DNA from: Celeribacter sp. PS-C1
GTDB lineage: Bacteria > Pseudomonadota > Alphaproteobacteria > Rhodobacterales > Rhodobacteraceae
Direction of reading: 5' to 3'
DNA: 64,000 nucleotides
Assembly (NCBI RefSeq): GCF_019429625.1
Contig: NZ_JAHXRW010000002.1
Span: 248,001-312,000 of the forward strand
How positions within the stretch are numbered: position 1 is the stretch's first letter; every line of letters starts with the position of its first letter. A program made the translations under genes and the position numbers. The notes beneath the pieces are model-generated. The model had not been told where the DNA came from and searched no databases. It saw only the letters and a list, made by a program, of their open reading frames with translations. Shown here one piece after another: positions 19,338-27,460 of the stretch.

Positions 19338-19898
19338 ATGAAACGCACATTCATTGCCGCCGCCACCGCGACGCTTTTGGCCACCACCGCATTTGCGGAC
19401 AACCACATGGCCAAGAACCCGATGGTAGGCGGCGCGGAGATGTTCTCCGACAAGACGATCGTTGAGAATGCCGTGAATTCCGCCGACCACTCCACGCTTG
19501 TCGCTGCCGTTCAGACCGCGGGTTTTGTCGAGACGCTGTCAGGCGAAGGCCCGTTCACTGTCTTCGCACCGACCAATGACGCCTTTGCGGCGCTTCCCGA
19601 GGGCACGGTCGAGACCTTGCTTCAGCCGGAAAACAAAGATCAACTCACCAAAATCCTGACCTGCCACGTGGTTGCCGCTGACGTGATGTCCGAGGCGCTT
19701 GTCGGCATGATCAATGACGCGGGCGGCACCTATGAGATCGCCACAGTAGGAGGCTGTACGCTCAAGGCCATGGTGACGGACGGCATGGTGATGATCGAGG
19801 ATGAGCAAGGCGGTGCTGCCACCGTGACCATCGCCGATGTGGATCAATCGAACGGCGTCATCCATGTGGTCGACAAGGTGCTTTTGCCGGCCATGTAA
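19338..19898 (+). CDS. Exported fasciclin (FAS1)-domain protein
   Basis: 186 residues. A signal peptide (MKRTFIAAATATLLATTAFA) is cleaved before DNHM. One FAS1 domain follows: NAVNSADHSTLVAAVQTAG, FTVFAPTNDAFAALPEGTVETLL and the H-box-like ending NGVIHVVDKVLLP. Bacterial FAS1 proteins are small secreted or periplasmic adhesion-related proteins; the ligand is unknown. AGGGAGAG precedes the ATG. It stands alone, divergent from cobS across 225 bases. Confidence 0.9.
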   Translation: MKRTFIAAATATLLATTAFADNHMAKNPMVGGAEMFSDKTIVENAVNSADHSTLVAAVQTAGFVETLSGEGPFTVFAPTNDAFAALPEGTVETLLQPENKDQLTKILTCHVVAADVMSEALVGMINDAGGTYEIATVGGCTLKAMVTDGMVMIEDEQGGAATVTIADVDQSNGVIHVVDKVLLPAM

Positions 19899-19919
19899 TC
19901 CCTTCGGGGTTCATGCGGG

Positions 19920-19953
19920 AGCGGGGTGCGTATTATGCGCATCCCGCTTTTTT
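19920..19953 (+). terminator. Terminator after fasciclin gene
   Basis: AGCGGGGTGCG / TGCGCATCCCGCT stem followed by TTTTTT, 21 bases after the stop codon. Confidence 0.8.
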
Positions 19954-20029
19954 ATGAGCTGCGGGTTGGCCTTTCGGGCGCTTCATGCCTACATACGGGC
20001 CAGTGTAGTTTTTCTGTGGGGACAATAAG

Positions 20030-21001
20030 ATGAGTGGCCTTCTGGCGCTTTTGGACGATGTCGCGGGGATCGCGAAAGTGGCGGCGGCCAATGTGGACGA
20101 TGTCGCAACGCAGGCGGCGAAAGCCTCCGCCAAGGCCGCCGGTGCCGTGATCGACGACGCCGCTGTGACGCCGAAATATGTCCACGGGTTCGCCCCCGCC
20201 CGCGAATTGCCCATCGTCGGCAAGATTGCTCTGGGCTCGATCCGCAACAAATTGCTGATCCTTCTGCCTCTTGCGCTTTTGCTGTCGAGTTTCGCGCCGT
20301 GGCTGATCATGCCACTGCTGATGCTTGGCGGGTCCTATCTGTGTTTTGAGGGCGCCGAGAAGGTCTATCACCTGTTCAAACCCCACGCGCCCCATGCTGA
20401 TGGCCAGCCCGCCAAGGGCGATCCCGCCCATCTCGAAGAGCAAAAGGTCGCGGGCGCGGTGAAGACCGATTTCATTCTCTCCGCCGAGATCATGACGATC
20501 ATTCTGTCTGCATTGGATCCGGGCCTGTCCGTCTGGTTCGAGGCGGGCGCTCTGGCGCTGGCGGGCATTTTGATCACTGTGGTGGTCTACGGCAGCGTGG
20601 CGTTGATCGTCAAAGCCGATGATTTCGGGCTCTGGCTCGCGCGTGTCGGGCGGCTCTCCGCCACCCGCGCTCTGGGGCGTGGCATCGTGAAATTCATGCC
20701 GCTGTTGATGAAGCTTCTGATGATCGTCGGCACGGCGGCGATGATCTGGGTCGGCGGCTCAATCGTGATCCATGGGATGCACGAACTGGGCCTTCATCGC
20801 CCCTATGAAGACATCCACCATATCGCCGAGGTGGCCGCCCATGCGGTCGAAGGCGCGGCGGATTTCGTCAACTGGTTTGTCACAGCGTTTTTTGATGGCA
20901 TTTTCGGCCTGATCTACGGGCTGATCCTGATCCCCATCGTGGCCAAGATCATCAACCCGCTGATCCGCGCGGTCACGGGCAAAAAAAGCGCCGCTCATTA
21001 A
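20030..21001 (+). CDS. DUF808 family inner-membrane protein (YedI-like)
   Basis: 323 residues. The start MSGLLALLDDVAGIAKVAAANVDD is the characteristic DUF808 N-terminus, followed by an Ala-rich amphipathic region and about six to seven hydrophobic segments (for example LLILLPLALLLSSFAPWLIMPLLM). VTPKYVHGF and SYLCFEGAEKV are further family motifs. It is a polytopic inner-membrane protein whose activity is not established. RBS GTGGGGAC precedes the ATG. A strong bidirectional terminator follows. Confidence 0.9.
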   Translation: MSGLLALLDDVAGIAKVAAANVDDVATQAAKASAKAAGAVIDDAAVTPKYVHGFAPARELPIVGKIALGSIRNKLLILLPLALLLSSFAPWLIMPLLMLGGSYLCFEGAEKVYHLFKPHAPHADGQPAKGDPAHLEEQKVAGAVKTDFILSAEIMTIILSALDPGLSVWFEAGALALAGILITVVVYGSVALIVKADDFGLWLARVGRLSATRALGRGIVKFMPLLMKLLMIVGTAAMIWVGGSIVIHGMHELGLHRPYEDIHHIAEVAAHAVEGAADFVNWFVTAFFDGIFGLIYGLILIPIVAKIINPLIRAVTGKKSAAH

Positions 21002-21020
21002 AGTCATTCTCGTCCTACGA

Positions 21021-21050
21021 AAAAGCCCCGCAAACTTGCGGGGCTTTTTT
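21021..21050. terminator. Bidirectional terminator DUF808 / J-domain gene
   Basis: 13-bp perfect stem AAAAGCCCCGCAA / TTGCGGGGCTTTT with T6 on the plus side and A-run on the other. It lies between convergent genes. Confidence 0.92.
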
Positions 21051-21064
21051 GATGCTTTAATGAT

Positions 21065-21700
21065 TTACTTGAACCAGCGGCTTTCCTTGAGCTGGTCCCA
21101 GGCCCAGACCACCTGTTGCAACTGCTCCTCTTGCGAGCGGTCGCCGCCGTTCACGTCGGGGTGCAGCACCTTGATCAGGGCGCGATACTGTTTCTTGATC
21201 TCGGCCTTGGTCCAATGGTCCTTGGCTTCCAAAATCTCGATCGCCTGACGCTCCACCGGCGGCAATTTGCGAGTCGGCGCGGAAGGGTCCGACTTTCCGG
21301 GGTTGCGCGTGGCGTTGTCGCCCAGCACCTCATGAGCATCGTCGATGCCAAGGCGTTCCCAAGCGCGTTGCTCGACCGATTTCTTGCCAAAGGGCTTGGT
21401 CGGGCGGTCGCCGGTTTGGGACGATTTATAGGCCGCATCCATCTCGGCCTCGGTCGCATTGGTGAAGAAATTCCACTGCAGATTGTATTCGCGCACGTGT
21501 TCCTTGCAGAACCATTTGTACTCGTCGAGGTGGTCCGGGGACCGCGGTGCACGGTATTGGCCCGCTTCCTCGCAGCCCTCCCATTCGCATTTGCGTTTGG
21601 AGGTCTCGAATGCGCCGGACATACCTCTGCGGCCACCGCGTTTGTTCTTTTTCGCGGAAGATACCGACATATCAAAACCGAAGGGATCTTTTTTATCCAT
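21065..21700 (-). CDS. J-domain (DnaJ-like) protein
   Basis: 211 residues if started at MDKKDPFGFDM (21700); three more codons are possible. The C-terminal 70 residues form a J domain with helix II, the HPD tripeptide (IKVLHPDVNGGD) and helix IV, so it should stimulate an Hsp70 ATPase. The N-terminal part has CEWEGCEEAGQYRAPRSPDHLDEYKWFCKEHVREYN, four Cys/His-like residues that may bind zinc. This J-domain-at-the-end architecture is common in Rhodobacteraceae beside bolA and the cobS/cobT genes. It is divergent from bolA over 69 bases. Confidence 0.88.
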   Translation of the reverse strand: MDKKDPFGFDMSVSSAKKNKRGGRRGMSGAFETSKRKCEWEGCEEAGQYRAPRSPDHLDEYKWFCKEHVREYNLQWNFFTNATEAEMDAAYKSSQTGDRPTKPFGKKSVEQRAWERLGIDDAHEVLGDNATRNPGKSDPSAPTRKLPPVERQAIEILEAKDHWTKAEIKKQYRALIKVLHPDVNGGDRSQEEQLQQVVWAWDQLKESRWFK

Positions 21701-21769
21701 CTGCCTCAACCTTTTCGACTCGGACGCAAGACTTTAGATGAGAACGGGAAAATGGAAAAGGGGCCGATG

Positions 21770-22027
21770 ATGACAATTGCCGATCAAATGCGTGAACGTT
21801 TGCAAAATGCTTTTGCGCCCAGTGAGTTGCTGGTCGTGGATGACAGCGCGTCTCATGCGGGCCATGCCGGAAATCCGGGCGGAGACGGGGAGACCCATTT
21901 CAACGTGCGGATCAGATCAAGCGCCTTTGAGGGCCAGTCCCGCGTGGCCCGTCACCGTATGGTGCACAAAGCGCTGGGGGATTTGGTGCCGCGCATTCAT
22001 GCGCTGGCGCTTGATCTTGATGTTTAA
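21770..22027 (+). CDS. BolA family protein
   Basis: About 85 residues. Two adjacent ATGs (21767, 21770) follow AAAAGGGG; the second has better spacing. The sequence shows the BolA fold pattern: MRERLQNAFAPSELLVVDDSASHAGH, then FNVRIRSSAFEGQSRVARHRMVHKALGDL and IHALALDL. BolA proteins work with monothiol glutaredoxins in iron-sulfur handling and can affect cell shape. It is divergent from the J-domain gene and convergent with the DUF4177-like gene, with only 9 bases between stops. Confidence 0.9.
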   Translation: MTIADQMRERLQNAFAPSELLVVDDSASHAGHAGNPGGDGETHFNVRIRSSAFEGQSRVARHRMVHKALGDLVPRIHALALDLDV

Positions 22028-22036
22028 CCGCTGAGA

Positions 22037-22480
22037 TCAGGACTCGCGGTCTTCGGCGATCTCGTCGGCCACATCGGGGGCGACTTTGCGTGCCTCGGCT
22101 CCGGCGCCTTTCTCGGCTTTCGCGGGGAAGGGCACGGAGGGCGGCGGCGTGTCGCGATCTGCGGCGAGAGATTTGCGCGGTTTCATCGTCTCGTCTTGTT
22201 GCAGCGTCTCTTCCGAGCTCAGCGTGGCACCCAGACTTGCCGCTTCACTCAACGCGCGGCGAAACACCAAGACAGTGTGATAGTTCACGGTTTTGGACGT
22301 GATCCCCGCGCGCTCTTCCATCGGCACCAGATCTGCACGCAGATACTCCCAGCCGTCGCGGCCTTTTTCGTTCAGCAGGCTCTGCATCGCTTGCGCGATC
22401 CGCGCTTCGGGCGTTTTTGCCGCTTTGGATTTCTCGCCTTTGCGCGGGGCGGGCAGGGTCAGGTATTCGTAACGGGGCAT
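22037..22480 (-). CDS. DUF4177-like protein, longer paralog
   Basis: 147 residues from the ATG at 22480, preceded by AAGGAG; the frame extends upstream to 22540 without a better start. The first 85 residues (MPRYEYLTLPAPRKGEKS, MQSLLNEKGRDGWEYLRADLVP, HTVLVFRRAL) have the DUF4177 pattern of a short beta-sheet domain containing G-xx-GWE. The last 60 are polar and low complexity. A shorter paralog sits directly upstream at 22573-22839. Function unknown; probably cytoplasmic. Confidence 0.7.
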   Translation of the reverse strand: MPRYEYLTLPAPRKGEKSKAAKTPEARIAQAMQSLLNEKGRDGWEYLRADLVPMEERAGITSKTVNYHTVLVFRRALSEAASLGATLSSEETLQQDETMKPRKSLAADRDTPPPSVPFPAKAEKGAGAEARKVAPDVADEIAEDRES

Positions 22481-22572
22481 CGGGCGTCTCCTTGTTGCCC
22501 CCGGTGTAGCCGATCCCCGGAAGGGGTCAAGTGCGCGCATATCACATGCGCGTTGAACCGCTTTTGCCCCGA

Positions 22573-22839
22573 TCAGGGTTTGGGGAAGGTGCCGAATTCC
22601 GGTTTGTCGGTAGCAAAGATGCCGAAGTCGCTTTCGCGGCGGAAAATCGGCACGGCTTGTTTGCCCTCCACGCCGCTCAGGGTGAATTCATCTGAGCGCA
22701 GATAGGTCCAGCCGCCGCCGGCCATGGCGTTCAGCCGCACGGTAACGTCATCGGCAAGCCGCGCCTGCGGCGTCTGCGCAGCAGAGCTGGCTTCGCCCTC
22801 ATGGGGCGCGGGAATGGCGATATATTCGTAATGCGACAT
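22573..22839 (-). CDS. DUF4177-like protein, short paralog
   Basis: 88 residues. MSHYEYIAIPAPHEGEASSAAQTPQARLADDVTVRLNAMAGGGWTYLRSDEF aligns with the N-terminal domain of the downstream gene (22037-22480), including YEY, PAP, TP-AR and GWxYLR. RBS GGGAGATC lies upstream. The two genes are 92 bases apart on the same strand and look like a tandem duplication followed by C-terminal divergence. No catalytic residues are recognised. Confidence 0.7.
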   Translation of the reverse strand: MSHYEYIAIPAPHEGEASSAAQTPQARLADDVTVRLNAMAGGGWTYLRSDEFTLSGVEGKQAVPIFRRESDFGIFATDKPEFGTFPKP

Positions 22840-22906
22840 GGCGATCTCCCTTCAGAGATAGCCTTGCGCGAGAGGATTTAACGGAGGATAGACGCGGCAG
22901 TCCCGG

Positions 22907-23392
22907 TCAGGCGGCCTTGTTCGCCAGAGAAATCGCACGCCCCGCCTGTGCCGGACGTGGCAGGGTGCTATGAGCCTGCTTCAGCGCCGCGAGATTTTTC
23001 GCGATCTGCGGCGGGAAGGGCACGACGCGCGGGCCAGACATGTCGATATGCAGCAGCAACTCTTCGGCGGTCGCTGCGATCCAGTCATCTTCGTGGTGAA
23101 TCTCATGGAACAACACCATGCGTTTTGCATCGAAGTCCAAAAGCTGCGTCTGCACCCGCACCCGGTCGCCGAGTTTCAGTTCGCGTTTGTAACAGATATG
23201 CACTTCGGCGGTGTAGCTCGTGTGGCCCTTGGTCTTGGCGTAGGTCTCCCCAAGCCCGATCAGCGGGTACATCTGATCGCCGCCCAAATCCATGATCACT
23301 GCGTAATAGGCCATGTTGATGTGACCGTTGTAATCGACCCATTCGGGGCGGACGTCGATCAGCGTGGAGATATGCGGAGTGGGCAGCGTCAT
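22907..23392 (-). CDS. Hotdog-fold acyl-CoA thioesterase (YbgC/4HBT type)
   Basis: 161 residues. VRPEWVDYNGHINMAYYAVIMD is the 4-hydroxybenzoyl-CoA thioesterase-type motif with the active-site Asp-Tyr-Asn-Gly-His cluster; the rest (VHICYKRELKLGDRVRVQTQLLDFDAKRMVLFHEIHHE) continues the hotdog strands. It should hydrolyse acyl-CoA thioesters in the cytoplasm; the chain specificity cannot be read. It follows gatB on the same strand but behind a terminator. Confidence 0.87.
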   Translation of the reverse strand: MTLPTPHISTLIDVRPEWVDYNGHINMAYYAVIMDLGGDQMYPLIGLGETYAKTKGHTSYTAEVHICYKRELKLGDRVRVQTQLLDFDAKRMVLFHEIHHEDDWIAATAEELLLHIDMSGPRVVPFPPQIAKNLAALKQAHSTLPRPAQAGRAISLANKAA

Positions 23393-23407
23393 TGGGGCTC
23401 CTTACAT

Positions 23408-23438
23408 GAGAAAGCCGCCCCAAAAGGACGGCTTTCTC
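23408..23438 (-). terminator. Terminator after gatB
   Basis: GAGAAAGCCG-CC / GG-CGGCTTTCTC hairpin with AAAA loop (one internal mismatch), between the gatB stop and the thioesterase start. Confidence 0.75.
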
Positions 23439-23452
23439 AGTTTGGGATCGGC

Positions 23453-24970
23453 TCAGAGACCGAGTTTGGTCTTGACCAACTCGTCCACCGCTTTCGGGTT
23501 GGCCTTGCCGCCGGTGGCTTTCATCACCTGACCGACGAACCAGCCCGCGAGTTTCGGGTTGGCTTGGGCCTTTTCGACCTGCGCCGGGTTGGCGGCGATG
23601 ATCTCATCCACGGCGGCCTCGATGGCGCCGGTGTCGGTCACTTGTTTCATGCCGCGCGCTTCGACGATTTCGGCGGGGTTGCCGCCCTCGGTGTAGACGA
23701 TCTCGAAGAGGTCTTTGGCGATCTTGCCGGAGATCGTGTCCACTTTGATCAGCTTGACGATTTCGCCGAGTTGCTCCGGGCTAACCGGGCTTTCCGCGAT
23801 GTCGGTGTCGTCCTTTTTCAGACGGCCGAACAGCTCGTTGATCACCCAGTTGGCCGACAGCTTGCCATCTTCGCCGACGGCGACGACTTTCTCAAAGAAA
23901 TCGGCGTTCACCGTGTCGGCGGTCAAGACGCCAGCGTCATATTCAGACAGGCCGAAGTCCTTGACGAAACGCGCCTTTTTCTCGTCCGGCAGTTCCGGCA
24001 GGCTTTTCGCGATGTCGTCCACCCACGCTTGTTCGATCTCCAAGGGCAGGAGGTCAGGGCAGGGGAAGTAGCGATAATCGTGTGCTTCCTCTTTCGAGCG
24101 CATCGAGCGGGTTTCGTTCTTGGCCGCGTCGTAAAGACGGGTTTCCTGATCGACCGTGCCGCCGTCTTCGAGAATGGCGATCTGGCGACGGGCCTCATAG
24201 TCAATGGCGGCCTGAATGAAGCGCGTGGAGTTCATGTTCTTGATCTCGCAACGGGTGCCCAGATGCGAGAAATCCTGCGTCTCTTGGTATTTCTCATACT
24301 GACCAGGACGACAGACCGACACGTTCACGTCGGCGCGCAGGTTTCCGTTCTGCATGTTGCCATCGCAGGTGCCCAGGTAGCGCAGAATCTGACGCAGTTT
24401 CAGCACGTAAGCGGCGGCCTCTTCGGGACCACGAATGTCGGGGCGCGAAACGATTTCCATCAGCGCCACGCCGGTCCGGTTCAGGTCTACAAAAGACATG
24501 GTCGGGTCCATGTCGTGGATCGACTTGCCGGCGTCTTGTTCGAGGTGAATACGTTCGATCCGCACCTTGCGGGCGACACCCGGCTCCATATCGACGATCA
24601 CTTCGCCTTCGCCAACAATCGGATGGTAAAGCTGGGAAATCTGGTAACCCTGCGGAAGGTCAGGGTAGAAATAGTTCTTACGGTCAAAGGCCGAGAACAG
24701 GTTGATGTCGGCCTTGAGACCCAACCCCGTACGCACGGCTTGCTCGACGCAATATTCGTTGATCACCGGCAACATGCCCGGCATCGCCGCGTCCACGAAT
24801 GACACGTTCGAGTTCGGCTCATTGCCGAATTGCGTGGAGGCGCCGGAGAACAGCTTGGCCTCTGAGGCCACCTGCGCGTGAATCTCCATCCCGATGACGA
24901 GTTCCCAATCCTCTTTCGCACCTGCGATGGTTTTCACTTTCGGTGCGGCATATTCGAGATGGTCAAGCAT
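23453..24970 (-). CDS. gatB: Aspartyl/glutamyl-tRNA amidotransferase subunit B
   Basis: 505 residues from ATG 24970 ([14 protein letters not shown]); a much longer frame reaches 25156 but overlaps the opposite gene and is not family-like. GatB hallmarks are [55 protein letters not shown]-like metal/ATP loop, [18 protein letters not shown] and the C-terminal YqeY/GatB tail helical domain. It transamidates Glu-tRNAGln or Asp-tRNAAsn with GatA and GatC, which are not in this window. Single gene with its own terminator. Confidence 0.96.
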   Translation of the reverse strand: MLDHLEYAAPKVKTIAGAKEDWELVIGMEIHAQVASEAKLFSGASTQFGNEPNSNVSFVDAAMPGMLPVINEYCVEQAVRTGLGLKADINLFSAFDRKNYFYPDLPQGYQISQLYHPIVGEGEVIVDMEPGVARKVRIERIHLEQDAGKSIHDMDPTMSFVDLNRTGVALMEIVSRPDIRGPEEAAAYVLKLRQILRYLGTCDGNMQNGNLRADVNVSVCRPGQYEKYQETQDFSHLGTRCEIKNMNSTRFIQAAIDYEARRQIAILEDGGTVDQETRLYDAAKNETRSMRSKEEAHDYRYFPCPDLLPLEIEQAWVDDIAKSLPELPDEKKARFVKDFGLSEYDAGVLTADTVNADFFEKVVAVGEDGKLSANWVINELFGRLKKDDTDIAESPVSPEQLGEIVKLIKVDTISGKIAKDLFEIVYTEGGNPAEIVEARGMKQVTDTGAIEAAVDEIIAANPAQVEKAQANPKLAGWFVGQVMKATGGKANPKAVDELVKTKLGL

Positions 24971-25113
24971 GGGCGTGTCCCTGATCTGATCGAGCTTTTC
25001 TGGCGTTCTAGGCGGTCTCAAGCCCATGGGCAAGAGGGGGCGGGAGCTCAGGCTTTGCAAAGAGGGTGTTCCCGGGCATATATAGAGGACTTGCTGATAA
25101 AAGGTGATGTGGT

Positions 25114-25863
25114 GTGACAGGGGTGTCGAAAAGGATCGTTGGGGCTGCCTGCGCACTTTTAGTGACTGCGGTCACTCCCGTTTGGGCCTCTGACACCACT
25201 TCAACCATGTCGGCGCCGGTTTTGCCCATGTCGGCCAGCCCTGTGCCCATCCCGCGTCCCTATGAAATCCGCATGCCCAAGCTGCGTTGGAAAAACCAAG
25301 CGCGAGGGCCCGCCTGGACCCGTGCGGCGATGCGGGCGGTGGCCAGTCATGGGCAGGGGCTGATCAAAACCGTGCCGGGGGACATTCACAATTGGTGCCC
25401 GGGCTATGCCACCCAAGACGAAAGCGGGCGTGCGGCGTTCTGGGCCGGGCTTCTCTCGACGCTCTCCTATCACGAAAGCACCTGGCGCGAGACGGCGGTC
25501 GGAGGTGGCGGGCAGTGGTTCGGTCTGGTGCAGATCGCACCGCCCACCGCACGGCACTACAATTGTCGGGCCGGCACGGGCGAGGCGCTCAAGGATGGCG
25601 AGATGAATTTGGCCTGTGCGGTCAGGATCATGAACAAAACCGTGGCGCGTGACCGGGTGGTTAGTCAAGGTATGCGCGGTGTCGCCGCCGATTGGGGGCC
25701 GTTTCACTCCAGCAACAAACGCGAGGACATGCGCCGCTGGCTCTCCGCGCAGCCGTTTTGTCGCCCGATGTTGAAAAGCTCGCCGGTGCCTTTGCCGCGA
25801 CCGGTGTCTGTAGATGGCGATTTGGCCGAGGATGTGAAAGCTGCGCTCAGCTCGCCTTTCTGA
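25114..25863 (+). CDS. Exported lysozyme-fold (SLT-like) protein, putative lytic transglycosylase
   Basis: 249 residues from GTG 25114 (GTG 25123 is an alternative). A signal peptide ends at VWA-SDTT. After a Pro-rich stretch the lysozyme-like domain shows [19 protein letters not shown], with the candidate catalytic Glu, then [15 protein letters not shown] and a Cys-rich middle. The C-terminal [25 protein letters not shown] is typical of Rhodobacteraceae homologs. It should act on peptidoglycan in the periplasm. Its 3' end overlaps the Hint gene stop by 17 nt (convergent). Confidence 0.8.
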   Translation: MTGVSKRIVGAACALLVTAVTPVWASDTTSTMSAPVLPMSASPVPIPRPYEIRMPKLRWKNQARGPAWTRAAMRAVASHGQGLIKTVPGDIHNWCPGYATQDESGRAAFWAGLLSTLSYHESTWRETAVGGGGQWFGLVQIAPPTARHYNCRAGTGEALKDGEMNLACAVRIMNKTVARDRVVSQGMRGVAADWGPFHSSNKREDMRRWLSAQPFCRPMLKSSPVPLPRPVSVDGDLAEDVKAALSSPF

Positions 25864-27016
25864 CTGGCAATCTTCTGATGGGCAAAGGTTTAAGCGTTTT
25901 GAGGGCTTTGGCTTCCCAGGATTTCAGCTCATAGCGAGACAGTTCGTGGTGGGCCGCGTGGTCTTCGAATTGCGGGAAGAGGGTCAGGATTTCTGAACGC
26001 GCTTCATCCGAGACGGCTTTGAGCGCTTCTTTCCCGGGGTAGAGGCTTTCGGTTGGGCAGGCTTCGGCAAAAATGATCTGATGTGCGTCAAAAAGCATGT
26101 GGAAATACTCGACCATGCCCGTGCCTCTGCCGTCTTCGACGATGCGGATGCTGTGATCGTTGACCAGATGCTTGGCCGCGACCAAGACGTCGCGTTCGCC
26201 AAACAACACCTCGGCCTGTGGGCCACGCACCAACATGCGGTGGTTTTGGCTCACCCACATGTCGCGCAGGTTGCCAAGCGCGCCCATGCGGATCAGCACA
26301 GGCGCAAGTGCCCCCTTGGCGGGCACCTTGCGCGAGCCTATCCAACGAATGGGTTGTGGTCCCTGATCCAACGTGTTGACCAGGTCGCCCTCTTGAAGTG
26401 TCTCGATAAACCGGGGGCCTTCGGGCGTGTCGATCAATGTGCCTCGGGCGAGGCAAATCACCTCATCATCGATGGCGTTATTGATAATCTCTTCGGCGAA
26501 GATGTTGTTGTCGATGTTGAAATTGCCATCGCCTTCATTGTCGATCTCACCGTCGCCGTCATAATCCATATCGGTCTCGTGGTCGATCTGGAGGATCGGG
26601 CGCAATTCGCTCAAGTCTTGCCCCGGCGCGATCAACACGTTGCTGAGGCTTGGCCCGCCGTCCGAGGATACAAGCACGCTGGCATCGAACCGAAGATAGG
26701 TGTCGCCAAGACCCGACAGATCGCTCTGGATCGTCGCGGTCAGGCCGGAGGATATCGGTTCATAGGTGTAGAGCACATTGCCGTTCAGGTAATCTGCGGG
26801 GCTGTCATAGACGACGATTGAGATAATCTGGCTCGACCCGGACACCTCGCCATCGGTGACATTCTCCACCGTGATGACGATGACGTCGTCCTCTTCAAAG
26901 GGCATAGAGCCGTTGTGGATCATCACATGCCCGCCGTTGCCGCCGCCGTGGTTCGTGCCAACGGAGACATCATCGAGAAGCGAGCCCCCCATCACGAGGA
27001 TTTCTTCAGTCGGCAT
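25847..27016 (-). CDS. Hint-domain secreted protein
   Basis: 389 residues from ATG 27016 (MPTEEILVMGGSLLDDVS); the frame runs further upstream to 27103 but homologs of this kind begin with MP. The N-terminal 180 residues are acidic and beta-rich with Asp/Gly stretches (DMDYDGDGEIDNEGDGNF). The Hint_2 domain starts near residue 184 at VICLARGTLIDTPEGPRFI, with the candidate nucleophile Cys, and includes WVSQNHRMLVRG. Such proteins in Rhodobacterales are thought to be exported and may self-process like hedgehog/intein domains. A short ORF with a near-copy of its 5' end lies just upstream. Confidence 0.82.
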   Translation of the reverse strand: MPTEEILVMGGSLLDDVSVGTNHGGGNGGHVMIHNGSMPFEEDDVIVITVENVTDGEVSGSSQIISIVVYDSPADYLNGNVLYTYEPISSGLTATIQSDLSGLGDTYLRFDASVLVSSDGGPSLSNVLIAPGQDLSELRPILQIDHETDMDYDGDGEIDNEGDGNFNIDNNIFAEEIINNAIDDEVICLARGTLIDTPEGPRFIETLQEGDLVNTLDQGPQPIRWIGSRKVPAKGALAPVLIRMGALGNLRDMWVSQNHRMLVRGPQAEVLFGERDVLVAAKHLVNDHSIRIVEDGRGTGMVEYFHMLFDAHQIIFAEACPTESLYPGKEALKAVSDEARSEILTLFPQFEDHAAHHELSRYELKSWEAKALKTLKPLPIRRLPVRKAS

Positions 27017-27155
27017 CGCACGCGCTCCCTCTGAAGGGGCGAGAGGTGCGGAAGATACACGCGCGCAGAGACAGGCCGCCGCGAGTCTCACGGGGCGGGC
27101 CATAGGTCCTACGCAGGATGGGCAGGCCCATCACGATGCATTCTTCGGTCGGCAT
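26988..27155 (-). repeat. Imperfect 29-bp direct repeat of the Hint gene 5' end
   Basis: Copies at 26988-27016 and 27127-27155, 25 of 29 positions identical, both starting with the ATG of a MPTEE reading frame; the copies are 139 bases apart and in different frames. Confidence 0.75.
27006..27155 (-). CDS. 49-codon ORF starting with a near-copy of the Hint gene start
   Basis: Reads MPTEECIVMGLPILRRTYG and continues to a TGA whose bases overlap the ATG region of the Hint gene (stop 27006-27008, Hint start 27014-27016). The first nine residues copy MPTEEILVMG of the downstream gene with two changes, and 25 of 29 bases match (27127-27155 versus 26988-27016). It may be a partial duplication scar or a coupled leader peptide. 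Coding status is uncertain; no RBS stands out. Confidence 0.3.
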   Translation of the reverse strand: MPTEECIVMGLPILRRTYGPPRETRGGLSLRACIFRTSRPFRGSACDAD

Positions 27156-27460
27156 GACTGCTCTCTGCCTGTATGTTCTGTCCGGTCTTTGCCGAACACT
27201 CTGCCTCTGTGTGCCGCATCTCGTTTTTTTGCGGATGTGGTCTTTTATTTATGCCTTAGGATAACGCCTTGTTCTTTTGCCTGTCCGGTGCTCTTTTGGC
27301 CCGATACACGGCATAGCGTCTTGCAATGGACTATGACGGGCAGAAGGGCTTTGTGTCTAGCCCCGTCTCATTCGGCGTGCTGTATCCGTGGCCTTTGTGC
27401 CACCGAACACGCGCAACCTATGCTTTGATGAAGATCTGGCTTTGCCCCGAGGAGGACCCC
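27156..27460. other. Divergent intergenic region, Hint ORF / aminotransferase
   Basis: 305 bases. Contains AT-rich blocks around 27225-27275 (a T7 run and TTTTATTTATGCC) that could host promoters in both directions. No gene or clear operator seen. The long upstream extension of the aminotransferase frame (from 27326) is not family-like. Confidence 0.4.
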
